From: an uncultured Flavobacteriales bacterium | Lineage (GTDB): Bacteria > Bacteroidota > Bacteroidia > Flavobacteriales_D > Sanyastnellaceae | Reading direction: 5' to 3' | Length of the DNA: 7,162 nucleotides | NCBI GenBank assembly: GCA_937890245.1 | Contig: CALACF010000036.1 | Span: 1 to 7,162, forward strand | Part shown: piece after piece, positions 4,768-7,162 of the stretch | Layout of the letters: each line of letters opens with the position of its first letter | Numbering within the stretch: position 1 is the first letter of the stretch | Notes under the pieces: generated by a model | Seen by the model: the letters and a program-made list of their open reading frames with translations, nothing else | Database searches by the model: none | What the model was told of the DNA's origin: nothing | Program-made: the position numbers and the translations under genes

Positions 4768-7161
4768 GTGAAGCAACTAGAAGAACTGAACGATTCCCAG
4801 CGAATCGCAGCCGAACATTTGGACGGTCCATTGATGGTAATTGCTGGCGCAGGCTCTGGAAAAACACGCGTTTTGACGTATCGCATCGCAAACTTGATTG
4901 CGAAAGGGGTCGCGCCATTCTCCATATTGGCCTTGACGTTTACAAATAAGGCAGCGAAAGAAATGAAGCTCCGGATTGGCAATCTGGTCGGTGAGGAGCA
5001 CGCAAGAAATTTGTGGATGGGGACGTTTCACTCCGTTTTTGCGCGAATTCTGCGTGTGGAAAGCCAACGCATCAACTTCCCTTCGAACTTCACCATTTAC
5101 GACACGCAAGATTCCCGGTCCGTGATCAAGGATGTCGTGAAGAGCCTTGCCCTCGATGATAAGGTGTACAAGCCAAACACGATTCACGGGCGGATTTCGA
5201 TGGCGAAGAACAACCTGATTGGGCCGACGGCCTATGCGCAAAACTCGGAGGCTTTGGCGGAGGATCATCAAGCGGGGCGTCCTCGGACGGGTGACATATA
5301 CGCGGCGTACCAGGCCCGGCTTTTCAGAAGTGGGGCAATGGATTTTGACGATTTGCTCTACAAGATGAACACCTTGTTGAGGGATTTCCCGGATTTATTG
5401 GCCAAGTATCAGCACAAGTTTCGCTACCTCCTTGTCGACGAGTACCAGGACACGAACTTCTCTCAATACCTTATTATTAAGCAGCTCGCGGAAGGGCATC
5501 ACAACGTCTGCGTCGTCGGCGATGATGCGCAGAGTATTTACAGCTTTCGTGGGGCGGATATTTCTAATATTCTCAACTTCAAGAAAGACTACCCCGAGAG
5601 CGTGATCTACAAACTCGAGCAGAATTACCGCTCGACAAAGGTGATTGTAGCGGCAGCGAACAGCGTGATTGGCAAGAATCAGGACCAGATTCAGAAGACG
5701 GTTTGGACGGACAACGGCGAGGGCGAGAAGGTGCTGGTGCACCGGGCACTGACTGACAAAGACGAGGGGTACTTTGTGGCAGACTCGATTTTTGACGTGC
5801 ACCACAACAAGCAAGCTGCGTATTCGGATTTCGCAATATTGTACCGGACGAATTCGCAAAGCCGTGCCTTTGAGGAGCAGCTGCGCAAGCGAAATCTCCC
5901 GTTCCGCATTTTTGGCGGGCTGTCGTTCTTCCAGCGAAAGGAGGTGAAGGATCTGCTCGCGTATTACCGTTTGACGGCCAATTCAGCCGATGACGAGAGC
6001 CTGAAACGCATCGTCAATTACCCGGCGCGCGGCATTGGCAAAACGACGATCGACCGGGTGGCGGCAGCGGCAGGTACGCGGGATATTTCGCTGTGGGATG
6101 TATTGACCGATGAGGAGATGCGGCCCGATGGCATTGCAAAGGGGGCCTGGGGCAAGCTGCAAGACTTCGTCAGCATGATCCGCAGTTTCTCCGCGTCGAT
6201 GGCAAAGCAGAACGCGTTTGATTTGGGCCAACACATCGCGATGCATACGGGTCTCCTCGGGACCTTGCACCGCGACAAAACGCCCGAAGGTGTGGCGCGT
6301 TATGAGAATGTGCAAGAACTACTTGCGGGCATTAAGAGCTTTTCTTCGGAGCCGGTGGAGGACGATCCCGAAGCTGTCAAAACGCTCGTCGACTACCTTA
6401 TCGATGTGGCACTTTTGACCGACGTGGAGCAGGAGGATGACGACCCGAACAAGGTGGGCTTGATGACTGTGCACTCCGCGAAGGGACTGGAGTTCCCGTA
6501 CGTCTTTGTGGTGGGCATGGAGGAGGAGCTGTTCCCTAGTTCTATGGCGAATGGCACCCGAGAAGAACTCGAAGAGGAACGACGGCTCTTTTATGTAGCG
6601 CTCACGCGCGCTAAGAAAAAAGCCACGCTTTCGTATGCCGTTTCAAGGTTCCGCTTCGGCAAATTTGTGCAGAACGACCCGAGCCGCTTCATCGAGGAAA
6701 TCGACGAGCAGTACGTGGATTTGCCCGTGGCGACTTCGGGGGGAGGGGCGAGCGGCTGGGGAGCGCGGCGTCCCGCCGGTGGGGAGCGTTGGTCCGGGGG
6801 CGGAGCCAAGGGGTACTACAAGGGGGGCGGAAAATCTGGGGCCGTTGCCGGTACTGGGTCGCGGGCTGGGGCCGGCGGTGCGGCGGCGGCGCGGAAGGCT
6901 GCCGAAAAGGCGATCGGCGGACTTGGCGGGGCGACGCCCAAGTTGAAGAAGGTCGCAAGGCCAGCCGTTGTAACGGAGACAGCGACCGGCGAGGCGGGCG
7001 GTATTGCACCGGGCGTTGAAGTCGTCCACGAGCGCTTCGGCAAGGGCAAGGTGCTAAAAATCGAGGGCGATGCGCCGCATTTAAAGGCCACGGTGTTCTT
7101 TCCAACGGCGGGTCAAAAACAATTATTGCTACAATATGCAAAGCTCAAAGTTCTTGCGTGA
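4768..7161 (+). CDS. uvrD: UvrD/PcrA-type superfamily 1A ATP-dependent DNA helicase
   Basis: A 3'-to-5' DNA helicase family acting in nucleotide excision repair, mismatch repair, removal of RecA filaments and clearing of stalled replication or transcription complexes. The 797-aa product has every helicase motif in order: Q-motif LNDSQ (7-11), Walker A GAGSGKT (27-33), Ia LALTFTNKAAKEM (54-66), Ib TFHS (86-89), II DEYQDTN (224-230), III GDDAQSIYSFRGAD (251-264), IV LEQNYRS (283-289), the conserved FGGLSFFQRKE (382-392), V TVHSAKGLEF (567-576) and VI ERRLFYVALTRA (604-615). A Gly/Ala-rich linker (about 652-745) leads to a Tudor-like C-terminal domain (746-797), which in PcrA/UvrD contacts RNA polymerase. 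The GTG start is forced: an in-frame TGA lies at 4750 and no other start codon comes before the Q-motif. Whether to call it uvrD or pcrA is a naming choice. RecB-like or Rep-like alternatives fit less well because of the C-terminal domain. Confidence 0.95.
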   Translation: MKQLEELNDSQRIAAEHLDGPLMVIAGAGSGKTRVLTYRIANLIAKGVAPFSILALTFTNKAAKEMKLRIGNLVGEEHARNLWMGTFHSVFARILRVESQRINFPSNFTIYDTQDSRSVIKDVVKSLALDDKVYKPNTIHGRISMAKNNLIGPTAYAQNSEALAEDHQAGRPRTGDIYAAYQARLFRSGAMDFDDLLYKMNTLLRDFPDLLAKYQHKFRYLLVDEYQDTNFSQYLIIKQLAEGHHNVCVVGDDAQSIYSFRGADISNILNFKKDYPESVIYKLEQNYRSTKVIVAAANSVIGKNQDQIQKTVWTDNGEGEKVLVHRALTDKDEGYFVADSIFDVHHNKQAAYSDFAILYRTNSQSRAFEEQLRKRNLPFRIFGGLSFFQRKEVKDLLAYYRLTANSADDESLKRIVNYPARGIGKTTIDRVAAAAGTRDISLWDVLTDEEMRPDGIAKGAWGKLQDFVSMIRSFSASMAKQNAFDLGQHIAMHTGLLGTLHRDKTPEGVARYENVQELLAGIKSFSSEPVEDDPEAVKTLVDYLIDVALLTDVEQEDDDPNKVGLMTVHSAKGLEFPYVFVVGMEEELFPSSMANGTREELEEERRLFYVALTRAKKKATLSYAVSRFRFGKFVQNDPSRFIEEIDEQYVDLPVATSGGGASGWGARRPAGGERWSGGGAKGYYKGGGKSGAVAGTGSRAGAGGAAAARKAAEKAIGGLGGATPKLKKVARPAVVTETATGEAGGIAPGVEVVHERFGKGKVLKIEGDAPHLKATVFFPTAGQKQLLLQYAKLKVLA
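6721..6990 (+). other. GC-rich, G-run-rich DNA encoding the Gly/Ala linker of the helicase
   Basis: This in-frame part of the helicase gene encodes a low-complexity stretch rich in Gly and Ala with scattered Arg, Lys, Trp and Tyr, between the motor core and the Tudor-like domain. By hand count, 136 of 180 bases at 6751-6930 are G or C (76%), against roughly half in rpsL (4201-4260). The coding strand has repeated runs of four to six G at 6738-6743, 6745-6748, 6758-6761, 6781-6784, 6796-6800, 6810-6813, 6822-6827 and 6838-6841. The reading frame stays open throughout, so this is a true linker and not a broken region. Confidence 0.8.
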
Positions 7162-7162
7162 C

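Noticed and set aside
5395..5859. 154-codon minus-strand open frame opposite the helicase gene
   Set aside because: Covers helicase motifs II to IV on the other strand, and its Val/Leu/Arg-rich product shows no domain. The sense gene explains the region fully.
6689..7141. 150-codon minus-strand frame and overlapping frames in the GC-rich 3' part of the helicase gene
   Set aside because: High GC removes stop codons in all frames; the Pro/Arg-rich products are what antisense reading of Gly/Ala codons gives.
1..7162. Novel system, mobile element, CRISPR array or RNA gene
   Set aside because: The window is filled by seven recognisable housekeeping genes and one short regulatory spacer. I saw no transposase, direct repeat array, tRNA-like fold or unexplained gene.

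Overview
The window looks like a chromosomal segment of a member of the Bacteroidota, most likely on the Flavobacteriia side. Three things suggest this: Bacteroidota-type ribosomal proteins (for example the S10 sequence and the HFRF C-terminus of S7), a translation-factor cluster that runs fusA directly into rpsJ with no tuf between them, and a Bacteroidota-type promoter (TTG, 19 bp, TAnnTTTG) upstream of rpsL. Placement below phylum is a guess.

Minus strand, 4570 down to 1: a tightly packed run of translation genes in the order rpsL (S12), rpsG (S7), fusA (EF-G), rpsJ (S10), rplC (L3), rplD (L4), then the first three codons of what is probably rplW (L23) at the window edge. Gaps between genes are 3 to 18 bp, so this reads as one fused str plus S10 operon. 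All six complete genes are full length with intact signature motifs, and Shine-Dalgarno sequences are weak or absent, as is usual in this phylum. A recognisable promoter and a leader of about 65 nt with two adjacent hairpins precede rpsL.

Intergenic region 4571-4767: about 197 bp between two divergent transcription units. It holds the rpsL promoter and leader, a 10-bp palindrome, and a possible -7 element almost touching the start of the plus-strand gene.

Plus strand, 4768-7161: a complete superfamily 1A DNA helicase of the UvrD/PcrA type (797 aa) with all helicase motifs, a Gly/Ala-rich low-complexity linker encoded by very GC-rich, G-run-rich DNA, and a C-terminal Tudor-like domain. It starts at a GTG that is fixed by an in-frame stop just upstream.

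Functionally this is core housekeeping DNA: ribosome assembly and elongation on one side, DNA repair and transcription-coupled helicase function on the other. I see no mobile element, CRISPR array, tRNA, rRNA, defence system or clear novel system. The items most worth a second look are the rpsL leader, whose hairpin arm has a second possible partner next to the start codon, and the unusual GC-rich linker of the helicase.
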